Below are positions 51,590-52,156 of a stretch of DNA of 52,156 nt, piece by piece. Under the pieces are notes generated by a model that searched no databases, was not told the origin of the DNA, and saw nothing but the letters and a program-made list of their open reading frames with translations. The DNA is from Cyanobacteria bacterium SZAS LIN-3 (GTDB taxonomy: Bacteria > Cyanobacteriota > Vampirovibrionia > Obscuribacterales > Obscuribacteraceae): contig JAFEAV010000045.1 of assembly GCA_018266215.1 (NCBI GenBank), forward strand, positions 1 to 52,156, written 5' to 3'. The stretch's first letter is position 1; every line of letters begins with the position of its first letter. The translations under genes and the position numbers were made by a program.

Positions 51590-52103
51590 ATGCCCAGCAG
51601 AATCAACCGCCTCAGCCTGATTCTGATCCTGAGCGCCTGCACCCTCTATTTCAGTCTGCACCGGCTCGGCTCAGGGGTGCCCGATCCACCCAGGGACAAG
51701 CTCACCCTGAACACCATGCCCGGCACCTGGAGCGACCCCGGCGGACCCCAGGGCAATGAAATAAGCTTCGTCTGGACAAAGCTAAAGGACCAGCCGGACA
51801 ACCCCGTGTTCATGCTCGTTTCCGCCTACGACACCAGCGGCCGCATCAAAAATCTGCTGGACTTTAAGGACACACCATTTACTTTCGGCTACCTCAGCCA
51901 CTCCCCGGATGTAGTTGTCTTCGCCAACCTGGGCCAGGAGCAATCGGTTTTCAAACTCAAGGCCCGCGACCACAATCATATGCGCCTGCAGCGCCTGAGC
52001 AAAAACTACGCCACGCAAAAGGAAGACATGGCCGCCGCCCCCAAGGAGCCGCCCATAGACCTGGTGCGCAAGGCGGAGCCGGCCGAGCGCCTGCCGGACT
52101 ACA
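51590..52103 (+). CDS. Secreted/anchored protein of unknown function, interrupted by a group II intron
   Basis: The ATG at 51590 opens a frame with an N-terminal hydrophobic anchor (INRLSLILILSACTLYFS) and a soluble domain (LVSAYDTSGRIKNLLDF, FTFGYLSHSPDVVVFANLG). At about 52104 the sequence changes to the 3' end of a group II intron on the opposite strand. The frame stays open to the window edge only by chance. The remainder of the gene, if any, lies beyond the intron. I recognise no family. Confidence 0.65.
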
Positions 52104-52156
52104 ATCGGCATAGGGGGAGCCCTCACGGGCTCCTCCCTGCCACACCACCGTACGTG
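52104..52156 (-). mobile_element. 3' end of a group II intron (domains V/VI), rest outside the window
   Basis: On the minus strand the last bases read CACGTACGGTGGTGTGG, which is the 3' strand of domain V in bacterial group II introns. A domain VI hairpin follows (GGAGCCC-GTGA-GGGCTCC) and then CCCTATGCCGAT, with a candidate branch-point A 7 bases from the end. The 3' splice boundary is placed at 52104. The maturase gene would lie past the window edge. Confidence 0.72.

Noticed and set aside
1..52156. CRISPR arrays, tRNA and rRNA genes
   Set aside because: No regularly spaced direct repeats with spacers were seen. No T-loop plus acceptor pattern of a tRNA or conserved rRNA segment was found by eye; a tRNA scan could not be run.

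Overview
The window reads as a chromosomal stretch from a heterotrophic Gram-negative-type bacterium. I infer the non-photosynthetic cyanobacterial relatives (Melainabacteria/Vampirovibrionia, Obscuribacterales-like). The reasons are a YlqD-family protein, a SigA-like sigma factor, System II cytochrome c maturation (ResB/CcsA), DUF4388/PATAN and LRV-repeat proteins, lipoprotein N-acyltransferase (so an outer membrane is likely), and many secreted TPR or propeller proteins. No rRNA or tRNA is present to confirm this, so the placement is an inference.

Layout. 0-2.7 kb: 5' part of a lysine/alanine-rich histone H1-like gene, a candidate structured small RNA with its own terminator, an adenosine-deaminase-family enzyme and a secreted cyclophilin. 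2.7-6.6 kb: a B12-dependent ethanolamine ammonia-lyase locus in which eutB and eutC are divergent around a short operator-like palindrome, with eutA behind eutC and no microcompartment genes. 6.6-8.9 kb: a tightly overlapped minus-strand operon thyA-folA-cytochrome c-aat. 9.2-12.4 kb: P5C dehydrogenase with a leader of competing hairpins, ylqD, a bidirectional terminator and the sigma factor. 12.9-17.3 kb: a minus-strand operon for polyprenyl diphosphate synthase, a siroheme-type dehydrogenase, ResB and CcsA. 17.6-29.4 kb: an AbiTii-like small protein, a membrane protein of unknown role, a TSUP exporter with its DUF1634 partner, a four-gene run (FMN 2-hydroxyacid oxidase, cobalamin-binding protein, membrane protein, threonine aldolase), ruvC with a 2'-5' RNA ligase-like gene, lnt, DUF192, enoyl-CoA hydratase and an Nfu scaffold. 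29.6-33.9 kb: gap, pgk, a secreted TPR-matrixin protease, glutaredoxin and a small protein. 33.9-41.7 kb: lineage-type proteins (GspE-N-like repeats, secreted TrbI-like, DUF4388/PATAN, LRV repeats) and a thiolase. 41.7-45.9 kb: an SbcD/YhaO-like plus SbcC/YhaN-like pair with degraded catalytic motifs. 45.9-52.2 kb: an AbiEi/DUF6088-type protein beside palindromic repeats, a beta-helix protein, a thioredoxin-fold protein with an in-frame UGA, plsC, a TPR-NHL protein, a YdjM-like membrane protein, and a secreted-protein gene broken at the window edge by the 3' end of an antisense group II intron.

Most interesting: the UGA in the thioredoxin-fold gene sits where the nucleophilic Cys of the CxxC motif is expected, and both halves are in the same frame. 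This makes it a selenoprotein candidate, with a nonsense mutation as the alternative. Other points of note are the split, divergent eutB/eutC, the candidate sRNA at 306-506, a dispersed 33-bp palindromic repeat, and the catalytically degraded YhaO/YhaN-like pair.
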